Source of the DNA: Citrobacter amalonaticus
Lineage (GTDB): Bacteria; Pseudomonadota; Gammaproteobacteria; Enterobacterales; Enterobacteriaceae
Assembly (NCBI RefSeq): GCF_002918555.1
Contig: NZ_PQMB01000007.1
Location: forward strand, 108,723-172,722
Direction: 5' to 3'
Length of the DNA stretch: 64,000 nt
Shown: positions 13,950 to 25,236 of the stretch, piece after piece
How the letters are laid out: each line of letters opens with the position of its first letter
How positions within the stretch are numbered: position 1 is the stretch's first letter
The notes under the pieces: model-generated
What the model was told of the DNA's origin: nothing
What the model saw: only the letters and a program-made list of their open reading frames with translations
Databases searched by the model: none
Position numbers and translations under genes: made by a program

Positions 13950-14588
13950 TTAACCCCGACCGAGGCGCATTTCACGTTCAGCTTCGGTTAAGGAAGCAAG
14001 GAAAGAATCACGCTCAAAGACGCGCGTCATGTAGCCTTTCAGCTCTTTAGCACCCGCACCGCTGAACTCGATCCCCAACTGCGGCAGGCGCCACAATAGC
14101 GGAGCCAGATAGCAATCGACCAGGCTGAACTCATCGCTCAGGAAGTACGGCTTTTGACCGAACACCGGCGCAATTGCCTGCAGCTCTTCGCGCAGCTGTT
14201 TACGCGCAACGTCAGCCTCCGCAGCGGAACCGTTTACGATGACGTTCATCAGCGTATACCAGTCTTTTTCAATACGGTGCATGTACAGGCGGCTTTCGCC
14301 ACGCGCCACCGGATAAACCGGCATCAGCGGAGGATGAGGGAAACGCTCATCCAGGTATTCCATAATGATGCGAGATTCCCACAGGGTCAGCTCACGATCC
14401 ACCAGTGTCGGAACGCTCTGATTCGGGTTGAGGTCAATCAGATCCTGAGGTGGATTGTCCTTTTCCACGTGTTCGATCTCAAAACTAACACCCTTTTCAG
14501 CCAGCACAATGCGGACCTGATGGCTATAGATGTCAGTAGGACCAGAAAACAGCGTCATTACCGAACGTTTGTTGGCAGCGACAGCCAT
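13950..14588 (-). CDS. sspA: RNA polymerase-associated stringent starvation protein A
   Basis: 212 aa, same length as E. coli SspA. It has a glutathione-S-transferase fold without GST activity and binds RNA polymerase during starvation and acid stress. The N-terminal thioredoxin-like part (residues 10-88) and the helical C-terminal part are complete. First gene of sspAB. Confidence 0.97.
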   Translation of the reverse strand: MAVAANKRSVMTLFSGPTDIYSHQVRIVLAEKGVSFEIEHVEKDNPPQDLIDLNPNQSVPTLVDRELTLWESRIIMEYLDERFPHPPLMPVYPVARGESRLYMHRIEKDWYTLMNVIVNGSAAEADVARKQLREELQAIAPVFGQKPYFLSDEFSLVDCYLAPLLWRLPQLGIEFSGAGAKELKGYMTRVFERDSFLASLTEAEREMRLGRG

Positions 14589-14902
14589 GAAAACCTCCAG
14601 GTATATTCAGAATTTTTACTGCTACCAGCCACAGTATGGCCAGTCAGAAGTTATGTCACCCACTTCGGAAAAGTCATCATCGTTCAAAAAGCAAACAAAA
14701 AATGAGCAATACCCGATATTTGGGCGGAAAATTGGATGATAGTTTACCAGATTTTGTGACCTTTGTGGTGAGTCGATTCTGGAAAAGGGGAAAAAGAGGG
14801 GACAATTAGCGGAGTGCTGTGGGTATTTACGCCATTTATCCATAAAAAAACCCGCCGGAGCGGGCTTTTTCGCCAACTGTTTTCTGCCGGAGCAGAAACG
14901 AA
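14589..14902. other. Spacer between rpsI and sspA
   Basis: No gene is supported. On the minus strand it holds the rpsI terminator and an extended -10 candidate for sspA (TGGTAAACT, complement of 14741-14749), roughly 150 bp before the sspA start. No good -35 is seen, which fits an extended -10 promoter. The remaining sequence shows nothing clear. Confidence 0.45.
14843..14871 (-). terminator. rpsI intrinsic terminator
   Basis: On the minus strand GCCCGC-TCCG-GCGGG(T) forms a compact GC stem followed by a run of seven T, 30 bp beyond the rpsI stop. Confidence 0.9.
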
Positions 14903-15298
<396 letters not shown>

Positions 15299-15310
15299 CT
15301 ATAATCCCGA

Positions 15311-15906
<596 letters not shown>

Positions 15907-15954
15907 AGAAGTCGGGGTCAAAGATCGACCCCTTTTATGAGATTTGCAGCGGGT

Positions 15955-17082
15955 TTAACCCGCCAGATGTTCTCGCTTCAGATACTCTTCGCTCTGCATC
16001 TCCTGCAAACGCGACAGGCAGCGCTGAAATTCAAACTTCAGCCGCTCACCCTGATAGATGTCATACAAAGGTACCGCCGCGCTCACCACCAGCTTGACGT
16101 GACGTTCATAAAACTCGTCCACGAGGGCGATAAATCGCCGCGCTTCGCTTTCCATTAGCGACGTCATCACCGGGACATCAGACAGCAGCACGGTATGAAA
16201 CAGACGCGACAACACAATGTAATCATGCTGACTGCGGGCATCGACGCATAACGTATTGAAGGAGACCGCCAGCGTCTGATTCTCAACCCCCTGCGTCGCC
16301 AGTGGACGGTGGTTTACCGTAAGCGTCGGCGCCTTTTCACGCTTTGCACCGGCAAGCGCCAGCCAGAGTTTGTCCATCTGCTGTTGTGTCTCATCGTTAA
16401 GCGGCGACAGCCACAGGTGCGCCTGGGTCAACGTACGCAGACGATAATCCACGCCAGCATCGACATTCATAATGTCGCAATGCTGTTTGATGGCATCAAT
16501 GGCGGGAAGAAAACGCGCACGTTGCAGGCCGTTGCGGTACAGCTCATCCGGCGGAATATTCGAGGTCGCGACCAGCGTAATACCACGGGCAAACAGCGCG
16601 TTCATTAAACCGCCAAGCAGCATTGCGTCGGTAATATCGGAGACAAAAAACTCATCAAAACACAGCACATCGGTTTCGGCTTTAAAGCGGTCGGCAATGA
16701 TGTCCAGCGGATCGCTTTGCCCCTGTAACGCCGTCAGCTCTTCGTGTACATGCAGCATAAAACGGTGAAAATGCAGACGCTGTTTACGTTCACCCGGCAG
16801 GCTGTGGTAGAAGAGATCCATCAGCCAGGTTTTACCACGCCCCACCCCGCCCCACATATACAGACCGCGTACCGGCGCATTTTCTGTCGGTTCACGTTTA
16901 CCCAGTAGTTTGCCGACGCGGGCCATCAATCCACCTGTCTGCGGCATCGGCGGCTTTCTATTCGTCAATGACTGGTAAATGGTTTCCAGACGGTCAACCG
17001 CTGCTTTTTGTACGTCGTCGGGGTGGTGACTACCGTCATTAAGTGCCTGGAGATAACGCGATGTGGGGGAAAAGCTTTGCAT
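15955..17082 (-). CDS. zapE: Cell division ATPase ZapE (AFG1 family)
   Basis: 375 aa AFG1-type AAA+ ATPase. Walker A is GGVGRGKT at residues 78-85 and Walker B is LCFDEFFV shortly after residue 135. In E. coli it associates with the Z-ring and is needed under some stress conditions. It is divergent from zapG, as in E. coli. Confidence 0.95.
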   Translation of the reverse strand: MQSFSPTSRYLQALNDGSHHPDDVQKAAVDRLETIYQSLTNRKPPMPQTGGLMARVGKLLGKREPTENAPVRGLYMWGGVGRGKTWLMDLFYHSLPGERKQRLHFHRFMLHVHEELTALQGQSDPLDIIADRFKAETDVLCFDEFFVSDITDAMLLGGLMNALFARGITLVATSNIPPDELYRNGLQRARFLPAIDAIKQHCDIMNVDAGVDYRLRTLTQAHLWLSPLNDETQQQMDKLWLALAGAKREKAPTLTVNHRPLATQGVENQTLAVSFNTLCVDARSQHDYIVLSRLFHTVLLSDVPVMTSLMESEARRFIALVDEFYERHVKLVVSAAVPLYDIYQGERLKFEFQRCLSRLQEMQSEEYLKREHLAG

Positions 17083-17274
17083 GATGTTATTGTTATTCCT
17101 TGAAAATCGGTGTGCCGTCGTTCACGGTTGTCGAAAAAAAGGCCGTTCTACATTACGTGATATAAACACGGGATTCCACTTCTACAGGATTAGCGGTTAT
17201 AGTGGCATAATCGGGCGCAGGCATGGAGCCTAAAGCCAACACCCTACGGAAACAAAAGACAACGGGAGATGTTC

Positions 17275-17673
17275 ATGACCTGGGAATACGCGCTAATTGG
17301 GTTAGTCGTCGGCATTATCATTGGTGCTGTAGCCATGCGTTTTGGTAATCGCAAATTACGTCAGCAACAGGCGTTGCAGTACGAACTGGAAAAGAATAAA
17401 GCAGAGCTGGAAGAATACCGTGAAGAGCTGGTCAGCCACTTTGCCCGTAGCGCTGAACTGCTGGACAACATGGCGCACGATTATCGCCAGCTGTACCAGC
17501 ATATGGCAAAAAGCTCCAGCAGCCTGCTGCCGGAACTGTCTGCGGAATCCAACCCGTTCCGTAACCGCCTGGCAGAGTCCGAAGCAAGCAACGATCAGGC
17601 GCCAGTACAGATGCCACGCGACTACTCCGAAGGGGCGTCCGGCCTGCTGCGTAGTGGCGCAAAGCGCGACTAA
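17275..17673 (+). CDS. zapG: Inner-membrane envelope/division protein ZapG (YhcB)
   Basis: 132 aa with one N-terminal membrane helix (about residues 5-22) and a cytoplasmic coiled coil (residues 28-80), DUF1043 family. It is implicated in coordinating envelope growth and division. The ATG at 17275 gives MTWEYALIGL as in E. coli; a second ATG six bases upstream is less likely. Confidence 0.95.
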   Translation: MTWEYALIGLVVGIIIGAVAMRFGNRKLRQQQALQYELEKNKAELEEYREELVSHFARSAELLDNMAHDYRQLYQHMAKSSSSLLPELSAESNPFRNRLAESEASNDQAPVQMPRDYSEGASGLLRSGAKRD

Positions 17674-17697
17674 CCACACATCATCAAGAAATTTCCA

Positions 17698-17716
17698 GGG
17701 CGCAATGATTGCGCCC
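17698..17716 (+). terminator. Hairpin after zapG
   Basis: GGGCGCAA and TTGCGCCC form a perfect 8-bp stem with a 3-nt loop, followed by a pyrimidine-rich stretch. Confidence 0.7.
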
Positions 17717-17841
17717 TCCTCATCTCCCCCGTCCCAGCTATTATTTAATCAACAGTCTCATTGTTAGCAGGCCGAAAATTCAATAACATCAAACTGTTTT
17801 GAATCGTCTTTCCTTTTACTCAAGGTACGAGAGCAGGATCA

Positions 17842-19209
17842 ATGAAAAAACAAACCCAGCTGTTGAGTGCATTCGCGTTAAGTGTCGGGTTAACTCTCTC
17901 GGCGCCGATTCAGTCCTTCGCGTCAATACCGGGTCAGGTTCCCGGCCAGAGCGCTATCCCCAGCCTCGCGCCTATGCTGGAGAAAGTCCTGCCAGCCGTG
18001 GTCAGCGTGCAGGTTGAAGGCACCACCGTCCAGAGCCAGAAGGTCCCGGAAGAGTTCAAAAAGTTTTTTGGTGATGATCTGCCTGACCAGCAGGCTCAGC
18101 CATTTGAAGGCTTAGGATCCGGCGTTATTATTGATGCCGCCAAAGGCTACGTTCTGACCAACAACCATGTCATCAATCAGGCACAAAAGATCAGCGTTCA
18201 GCTAAACGACGGACGCGAGTTTGACGCAAAACTGATTGGCGGGGACGACCAGAGCGATATCGCCCTGTTACAAATTCAAAACCCGGGCAATCTGACGCAA
18301 ATCGCTATCGCCGACTCTGACAAACTGCGGGTGGGCGATTTTGCCGTGGCCGTCGGTAACCCGTTTGGTCTGGGGCAAACCGCGACATCCGGCATTGTTT
18401 CGGCATTGGGTCGTAGCGGGCTGAATCTCGAAGGTCTGGAAAACTTTATTCAGACCGATGCCTCCATTAACCGCGGGAATTCCGGCGGCGCACTGCTCAA
18501 CCTCAACGGAGAGCTGATCGGCATTAACACCGCGATTCTGGCTCCCGGCGGCGGCAGCATCGGCATTGGCTTTGCCATTCCAGCTAATATGGCGCGTACG
18601 CTGGCGCAACAGTTGATCCAGTTTGGTGAAATTAAACGTGGTCTGCTGGGCATTAAAGGCACTGAAATGACCGCTGATATCGCCAAAGCATTCAAACTTG
18701 ACGTGCAGCGTGGCGCGTTTGTCAGTGAAGTGCTGCCGAACTCGGGTTCTGCGAAGGCGGGCGTGAAGTCCGGCGACATCATCACCAGCCTCAACGGTAA
18801 ACCACTCAGCAGTTTTGCCGAACTGCGTTCACGTATCGCCACGACCGAACCGGGCACCAAAGTGAAGATCGGGCTGCTGCGCAACGGCAAACCGCTGGAG
18901 TTTGAAGTCACCCTGGACACCAGCTCCTCCTCTTCCGCCAGCGCAGAGATGATTGCTCCGGCGCTGCAAGGAGCGACGCTCAGTGATGGACAACTGAAAG
19001 ACGGCAGCAAAGGCATCCGGATCGACAGCGTTGAAAAAAGCAGTCCTGCCGCCCAGGCGGGTTTGCAGAAAGACGATGTGATCATCGGCGTCAACCGCGA
19101 TCGTGTGAATTCGATTGCCGAAATGCGTAAAGTGCTGGAAGCGAAACCGTCGATCATTGCGCTGCAGATCGTCCGTGGCAATGAGAGCATCTATCTGCTC
19201 CTGCGTTAA
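17842..19209 (+). CDS. degQ: Periplasmic serine endoprotease DegQ
   Basis: 455 aa, HtrA family. A signal peptide of about 27 residues ends at SFA. Catalytic triad H109, D139 and S214 (GNSGGA) is intact, and two PDZ domains follow (about 260-350 and 370-450). It degrades or refolds misfolded periplasmic proteins. Lies upstream of the related degS. Confidence 0.98.
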   Translation: MKKQTQLLSAFALSVGLTLSAPIQSFASIPGQVPGQSAIPSLAPMLEKVLPAVVSVQVEGTTVQSQKVPEEFKKFFGDDLPDQQAQPFEGLGSGVIIDAAKGYVLTNNHVINQAQKISVQLNDGREFDAKLIGGDDQSDIALLQIQNPGNLTQIAIADSDKLRVGDFAVAVGNPFGLGQTATSGIVSALGRSGLNLEGLENFIQTDASINRGNSGGALLNLNGELIGINTAILAPGGGSIGIGFAIPANMARTLAQQLIQFGEIKRGLLGIKGTEMTADIAKAFKLDVQRGAFVSEVLPNSGSAKAGVKSGDIITSLNGKPLSSFAELRSRIATTEPGTKVKIGLLRNGKPLEFEVTLDTSSSSSASAEMIAPALQGATLSDGQLKDGSKGIRIDSVEKSSPAAQAGLQKDDVIIGVNRDRVNSIAEMRKVLEAKPSIIALQIVRGNESIYLLLR

Positions 19210-19219
19210 CATTATCCCC

Positions 19220-19249
19220 CCGGACATCAGCCTTGCGTGTGATGTCCGG
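19220..19249 (+). terminator. Hairpin between degQ and degS
   Basis: CCGGACATCA (19220-19229) pairs with TGATGTCCGG (19240-19249), a perfect 10-bp stem. No T run follows, so termination may be partial. Confidence 0.55.
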
Positions 19250-19299
19250 TTAACTCGTGATATGCTGCAACCGTTCCCTTTTTTAATGACGCCTCCATC

Positions 19300-20367
19300 A
19301 TGTTTGTGAAGCTCTTACGTTCGATCGCAATTGGTTTGATTGTCGGCGCCATTTTGTTGGCCGCCATGCCCTCGCTGCGCAACGTCAATCCCCTTTCTGC
19401 GCCACAATATGACAGTACCGATGAGACGCCTGACAGCTATAACTCAGCTGTACGCCGTGCCGCTCCGGCCGTCGTCAACGTCTACAACCGGAGTATGAAC
19501 AGTACCGCACATAACCAGCTTGAAATTCGCACGCTGGGATCCGGGGTGATCATGGATCAGCGCGGCTATATCATTACCAATAAGCACGTCATTAATGATG
19601 CCGACCAAATCATCGTCGCATTGCAGGATGGGCGTGTATTCGAAGCGCTGCTGGTGGGTTCTGATACGTTAACCGATCTTGCGGTGCTGAAAATCAACGC
19701 TACCGGTGGTCTGCCGACAATTCCAATTAATAACAAACGCGTGCCGCATATTGGCGATGTCGTCCTGGCGATCGGTAACCCCTATAACCTCGGGCAGACG
19801 ATTACCCAGGGGATCATCAGCGCAACCGGTCGTATCGGCCTGAACCCGACGGGCCGTCAAAATTTTCTGCAAACAGATGCCTCCATCAACCACGGTAACT
19901 CCGGCGGCGCGCTGGTGAACTCGCTGGGCGAGCTCATGGGCATTAACACGCTGTCGTTTGATAAAAGCAACGACGGTGAAACACCAGAAGGGATCGGCTT
20001 TGCTATCCCATTCCAGCTGGCGACCAAAATTATGGATAAGCTGATCCGCGATGGCCGCGTGATCCGTGGCTATATCGGCATTGGCGGCCGCGAGATCGCC
20101 CCGCTTCATTCACAGGGCGGCGGCATGGATCAGCTCCAGGGTATCGTCGTCAATGAAGTCTCACCAGACGGCCCGGCGGCGCAGGCAGGAATTCAGGTTA
20201 ACGATCTCATTATTTCAGTGAACAACAAACCTGCTGTCTCCGCGCTGGAAACAATGGACCAGGTTGCTGAAATTCGCCCAGGCTCTGTGATTCCGGTGAT
20301 CGTCATGCGTGATGACAAGCAACTCACGCTCCAGGTCACCATTCAGGAATACCCGGCGACGAATTAA
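19300..20367 (+). CDS. degS: Site-1 protease DegS, sigma-E stress sensor
   Basis: 355 aa. An N-terminal membrane anchor (residues 5-25) holds a periplasmic protease with triad H96, D126 and the Ser of NHGNSGGAL (about 201), then a single PDZ domain. On binding unfolded porin tails it cuts anti-sigma factor RseA and starts the sigma-E response. Separate from degQ by 90 bp with its own upstream region. Confidence 0.98.
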   Translation: MFVKLLRSIAIGLIVGAILLAAMPSLRNVNPLSAPQYDSTDETPDSYNSAVRRAAPAVVNVYNRSMNSTAHNQLEIRTLGSGVIMDQRGYIITNKHVINDADQIIVALQDGRVFEALLVGSDTLTDLAVLKINATGGLPTIPINNKRVPHIGDVVLAIGNPYNLGQTITQGIISATGRIGLNPTGRQNFLQTDASINHGNSGGALVNSLGELMGINTLSFDKSNDGETPEGIGFAIPFQLATKIMDKLIRDGRVIRGYIGIGGREIAPLHSQGGGMDQLQGIVVNEVSPDGPAAQAGIQVNDLIISVNNKPAVSALETMDQVAEIRPGSVIPVIVMRDDKQLTLQVTIQEYPATN

Positions 20368-20402
20368 CAAGCGTCGCCGAGAAGAGGCAACGGCAGGCAT
20401 AA

Positions 20403-20430
20403 AAAAACCGGAGTCAGTGCTCCGGTTTTT
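20403..20430. terminator. Bidirectional terminator between degS and mdh
   Basis: AAAAACCGGAG and CTCCGGTTTTT form an 11-bp perfect stem with a 6-nt loop; A/T runs on both sides serve the convergent genes. Confidence 0.9.
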
Positions 20431-20447
20431 ATCTGGCAACGGCTCGC

Positions 20448-21509
<1,062 letters not shown>

Positions 21510-21518
21510 TTATGCATT

Positions 21519-21560
21519 TAACTTACGTAAAATAAAACCTAAGTTACGTAAACCAAAACC
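21519..21560. repeat. 21-bp tandem direct repeat upstream of mdh
   Basis: Two abutting 21-bp units (21519-21539 and 21540-21560) match at 18 of 21 positions. Each contains the palindrome TTACGTAA and ends AAAACC. Two helical turns per unit would place both on one face of the DNA. Lies 133-174 bp before the mdh start. Function not identified. Confidence 0.75.
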
Positions 21561-21758
21561 GCCAACACAGGAGAGCAACTTTCCAACAGGTGGTGACAAT
21601 ATACTCTACTGCTCAGGCAAAACAACATCAATTTGATAACAATTAATTTACTTTTAAGCTTATTTGCGCGCCGTGACACAGGCATGTTTCTTGATAACGA
21701 AATTTGATAAAATTCCGCTCTTTCATAACATTATTTCAGCCTCCAGCGAGGTAGACTG

Positions 21759-21796
21759 TTTGCATAAAAATTCATCTGTATGCATAATAATGTTGT
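21759..21796 (+). promoter_or_regulatory. Tandem ARG boxes (ArgR operator) before argR
   Basis: Core 1, TGCATAAAAATTCA (21761-21774), differs at one base from the ARG core TGAAT-N4-ATTCA. Core 2, TGCATAATAATGTT (21781-21794), is weaker. The 18-bp boxes are 2 bp apart, a spacing that fits autoregulation of argR as known in E. coli. Confidence 0.75.
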
Positions 21797-21819
21797 TTCC
21801 ATCCTCATACTACGGGTGA

Positions 21820-22293
<474 letters not shown>

Positions 22294-22663
22294 TTCATCA
22301 CCCCGTCGTCGCCTGGCGCGACGGGGGAAACACCTGCCTGCACCTCACTTTTCCGTAACTTTCCTCTGCATCTGATTTAACAAATAGTGCGTTTAACCAT
22401 GATATTTCATTTATCTGGTGAATGTAAAAGCTGAAAAACGCACATTTTGCAAAATCACATATCTCTATGAATTTATTAAATTTATTCGTTAAACCTGTCT
22501 TTTTTAATTCCATTTAGCTATAAGAAATTCATTTTTAAAAACCTAATATCAAGAGAAACAATTAGCGTGGTATTAATTAATCGCGTGATTAGTGTATACT
22601 TGATTTTGTGATGAGGGTCACGAAACGAAGACCCCAATAAAAGAATTCGACGAGGTAAAAATC
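22294..22663. other. 370-bp spacer after argR
   Basis: A perfect 8-bp hairpin CCCCGTCG/CGACGGGG (22301-22326) follows argR without a T run. The rest is AT-rich. Before the first YhcN gene a -10-like TATACT (22595-22600) is preceded directly by TG. No gene is supported. Confidence 0.5.
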
Positions 22664-22927
22664 ATGAAAATCAAAACTACTGTTGCAGCATTAAGCGTTC
22701 TGTCCGTTCTCTCTTTTGGCGCATTCGCGGCAGAGTCCATTAACGCAGAGCAAGCGCAAGGCCGCCAGGCCATCGGTTCTGTTTCCGTTAGCGCAATCGG
22801 CTCTTCTCCGATGGATATGCACGAAATGCTGAACAAAAAAGCCGAAGAGAATGGGGCGTCAGCCTATCAGATTACCGAAGCACGTAGCGGCGACAACTGG
22901 CATGCAACGGCTGAACTGTATAAATAA
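22664..22927 (+). CDS. yhcN: Small secreted YhcN-type (DUF1471/BhsA-like) protein, copy 1
   Basis: 87 aa with a 22-residue signal peptide ending AFA, then a YhcN/DUF1471 domain with the typical GSVSVSAIGSSPMDM and C-terminal WHATAELYK. Strongly similar to E. coli YhcN, a periplasmic stress protein reported to respond to acid and peroxide. The ribosome site GAGG precedes the ATG. A paralog follows 97 bp downstream. Confidence 0.93.
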   Translation: MKIKTTVAALSVLSVLSFGAFAAESINAEQAQGRQAIGSVSVSAIGSSPMDMHEMLNKKAEENGASAYQITEARSGDNWHATAELYK

Positions 22928-23024
22928 GTTTCGCTGATAACCGAACGACATTATTTACGCTCACGAGACATCGCATAAAAAACGCCCTTCAGCCCGTGAG
23001 TACAATGAATTAAGGAATAAAACC

Positions 23025-23291
23025 ATGAAAACTACATACATTATCGCAGCACTCGGCCTGGCTTCTGTACTCTCTTTTGGCGCAAGCGCCGCAGTACATC
23101 AGGTGAATACTCAGGAAGCACAAAATCTTCAGCCAATGGGTAGCATCTCCGTCGCGCAGATCGGCAGCTCCCCAATGGATATGCGCGAGGCAATCGCGGC
23201 TAAAGCAGAAAAAGCCGGTGCCAGCAGCTATCGCGTTGTTGAATTAAGTACAGGCGACCAGTGGCACGCCACTGCCGAACTGTATAAATAA
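23025..23291 (+). CDS. Small secreted YhcN-type (DUF1471) protein, copy 2
   Basis: 88 aa, signal peptide ending SAA or AVA near residue 22, then the same DUF1471 fold with QIGSSPMDMRE and the identical WHATAELYK C-terminus. It clearly arose by duplication of the yhcN type but has diverged through the middle. Ribosome site AAGGA before the ATG. A strong terminator follows. Likely a periplasmic stress or surface protein; the role is not known. Confidence 0.9.
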   Translation: MKTTYIIAALGLASVLSFGASAAVHQVNTQEAQNLQPMGSISVAQIGSSPMDMREAIAAKAEKAGASSYRVVELSTGDQWHATAELYK

Positions 23292-23318
23292 ACCCTCGTC
23301 GTCTAGTCCGACGACCTT

Positions 23319-23344
23319 GCCCCCGCCTGCCGGGGGCTTTTTTT
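23319..23344 (+). terminator. Intrinsic terminator after the yhcN pair
   Basis: GCCCCCG and CGGGGGC form a 7-bp GC stem around CCTGC, followed by seven T. Confidence 0.9.
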
Positions 23345-23391
23345 ATGCTTATCGACTTTCCGGCTGTTGTTGCGTTGACTACGTCCGTCCA

Positions 23392-23664
23392 TTAATGGCG
23401 TACGTTAAAGCGCAGCTGACCTTCCAGCTCTTCTTCGGCTTCATCAAACAGCAGAATCAGAGCGCCGTAGCGTCGGCGCAGCTTATCAGGCAGATGAACA
23501 AACTCAATTTCCAGCGGTAACGGCAGCACTTCACTCATCACCACGTCCCATAGCGAATCGAGATCGCGCACTTTTCCTTTGGCAAGACCAAACGTCCGCG
23601 TAAACTCGCGATAGAAATCGCCCGGCTCCTCAATTTCATCAAAATCAAAAGTATAGATATTCAT
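23392..23664 (-). CDS. yhcO: Barstar-family protein YhcO
   Basis: 90 aa, similar throughout to E. coli YhcO, a member of the barstar (RNase inhibitor) fold family. The start at 23664 gives [12 protein letters not shown] as in E. coli; the frame is open 16 codons upstream into the spacer. Family members inhibit barnase-like RNases, but no RNase gene is nearby, so the target is unknown. Confidence 0.92.
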   Translation of the reverse strand: MNIYTFDFDEIEEPGDFYREFTRTFGLAKGKVRDLDSLWDVVMSEVLPLPLEIEFVHLPDKLRRRYGALILLFDEAEEELEGQLRFNVRH

Positions 23665-23698
23665 CTGTCGCCCCTTTCCCGACGCCACGCCTGCCAGG

Positions 23699-25147
23699 CT
23701 ACAGGCCGCCAATATGCAGCGTTTTCACTTCCAAAAACTCGTCTAATCCCAGCACCGACCCTTCCCGTCCAAGCCCCGACTCTTTTACCCCACCAAACGG
23801 ACCCAGTTCGGTAGAGACAGCACATTCATTAATACCGATCATGCCACTTTCAAGAGCCTGAGAAACACGAAATACGCGCTGTAGGTTTTGGGTATAGAAG
23901 TAAGCCGCCAGGCCAAACGGTGTGTTGTTGGCACGCTCGACAACCTCTTCCTCGCGAGTAAAACGGAAGCAGGCGGCTACAGGACCAAAGGTTTCCTCAT
24001 TCGCGAGCATCATTTGATCACTACAGTCGCCAAGCACCGTTGGCTGCCAGAAATTTCCACCCAGCGAGTGCGCCTTCCCACCTGCCAGCACTTTCGCCCC
24101 TTTCGCAAGCGCATCTTCCACGTGCTCACGCACTTTTTCGACAGCGGCAGGCTCAATCAGCGGGCCAACAATAACGCCATTATCCATGCCGTTACCCACT
24201 TTCAGCCCATCCACGGCATCAGCCAGTTTGCGGGTAAATTCGTCATAGACTGATTCATGAATATAGAAACGGTTAACGCTGACGCACACCTGCCCGGCGT
24301 TACGGAATTTATTGGCAATCGCGCCTTTAACGGCGTCATCAATATCCGCGTCTTCAAACACGATGTATGGCGCATTGCCGCCCAGCTCCATCGATACCTT
24401 TTTCATCGTTTCGGCAGCATTGCGCATTAGCGTTTTGCCGACGGAGGTGGAGCCGGTAAAGGAAATCTTACGGACATCATGACTGGCCATAATGGCATCG
24501 CTGATTTCCGGCGTATTGCCTGCGACAGCGTTAAGTACCCCATCCGGAACGCCTGCCTCCTTCGCCAGCGTTAACAGCGCAAAAGCACTGAGCGGCGTAT
24601 TATTGGCGGGTTTGATCACCCCGGTGCAGCCTGCGGCCAGCGCCGGTCCCAATTTGCGGGTCAACATCGCCATGGGGAAGTTCCACGGCGTAATTGCCGC
24701 CACTACACCAATCGGTTCACGGGTAGCCAGAATGCGGGAGCCCGGTTTGACAGGCGGAATAATCTCGCCATTGGCACGTTTCGCCTGCTCAGCAAACCAT
24801 TGAATAAAGCTGGCGGCATATTCCACTTCACCTTCGGCTTCTTTCAATGGCTTGCCCTGTTCTGCCGTCATCAGACGACCGAGCCAGCTTTTGTTTTCAA
24901 CGATCAGTTCGTACCAGCGATACAGAATTGCCGAACGCTCTTTCGCCGTCTTTGCCCGCCATGCCGGGAAAGCTTTCGCTGCGGCGGCAATTGCCTCTTC
25001 CGTTTGCTGTTTGCCCGCCTTTGCAACTTTCGCAATGACCTCTCCGGTCGCCGGATTGACGACATCAAAAGTGTTATCCAGCTGTTTCCAGATCCCATTA
25101 ACCCAATATCCTGTCTGAAACAGCGCATTGTCCTGAAGTGTTGGCAT
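23699..25147 (-). CDS. NAD(P)-dependent aldehyde dehydrogenase, succinate-semialdehyde dehydrogenase-like
   Basis: 482 aa, ALDH superfamily, close to GabD by sequence. Catalytic residues E254 (SMELGGNAP) and C288 (NAGQVCVS) and the Rossmann-type motif TGSTSVGK (231-238) are intact. It likely oxidises succinate semialdehyde or a similar aldehyde to the acid. It lies between yhcO and aaeB, where E. coli K-12 has no such gene. No gab genes are adjacent, so substrate is inferred from family only. Confidence 0.88.
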   Translation of the reverse strand: MPTLQDNALFQTGYWVNGIWKQLDNTFDVVNPATGEVIAKVAKAGKQQTEEAIAAAAKAFPAWRAKTAKERSAILYRWYELIVENKSWLGRLMTAEQGKPLKEAEGEVEYAASFIQWFAEQAKRANGEIIPPVKPGSRILATREPIGVVAAITPWNFPMAMLTRKLGPALAAGCTGVIKPANNTPLSAFALLTLAKEAGVPDGVLNAVAGNTPEISDAIMASHDVRKISFTGSTSVGKTLMRNAAETMKKVSMELGGNAPYIVFEDADIDDAVKGAIANKFRNAGQVCVSVNRFYIHESVYDEFTRKLADAVDGLKVGNGMDNGVIVGPLIEPAAVEKVREHVEDALAKGAKVLAGGKAHSLGGNFWQPTVLGDCSDQMMLANEETFGPVAACFRFTREEEVVERANNTPFGLAAYFYTQNLQRVFRVSQALESGMIGINECAVSTELGPFGGVKESGLGREGSVLGLDEFLEVKTLHIGGL

Positions 25148-25202
25148 GTCTATTTTTCTCCCGATGTCATAGCTCCCACATGTCAGATAAGTATAGCCAT
25201 AA

Positions 25203-25231
25203 AAAAACCGACGCTTTTGGCATCGGTTTTT
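25203..25231 (-). terminator. aaeB terminator
   Basis: On the minus strand AAAAACCGATGC and GCGTCGGTTTTT pair with one wobble around a short loop, followed by seven T; lies just after the aaeB stop. Confidence 0.85.
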
Positions 25232-25236
25232 ATCGC

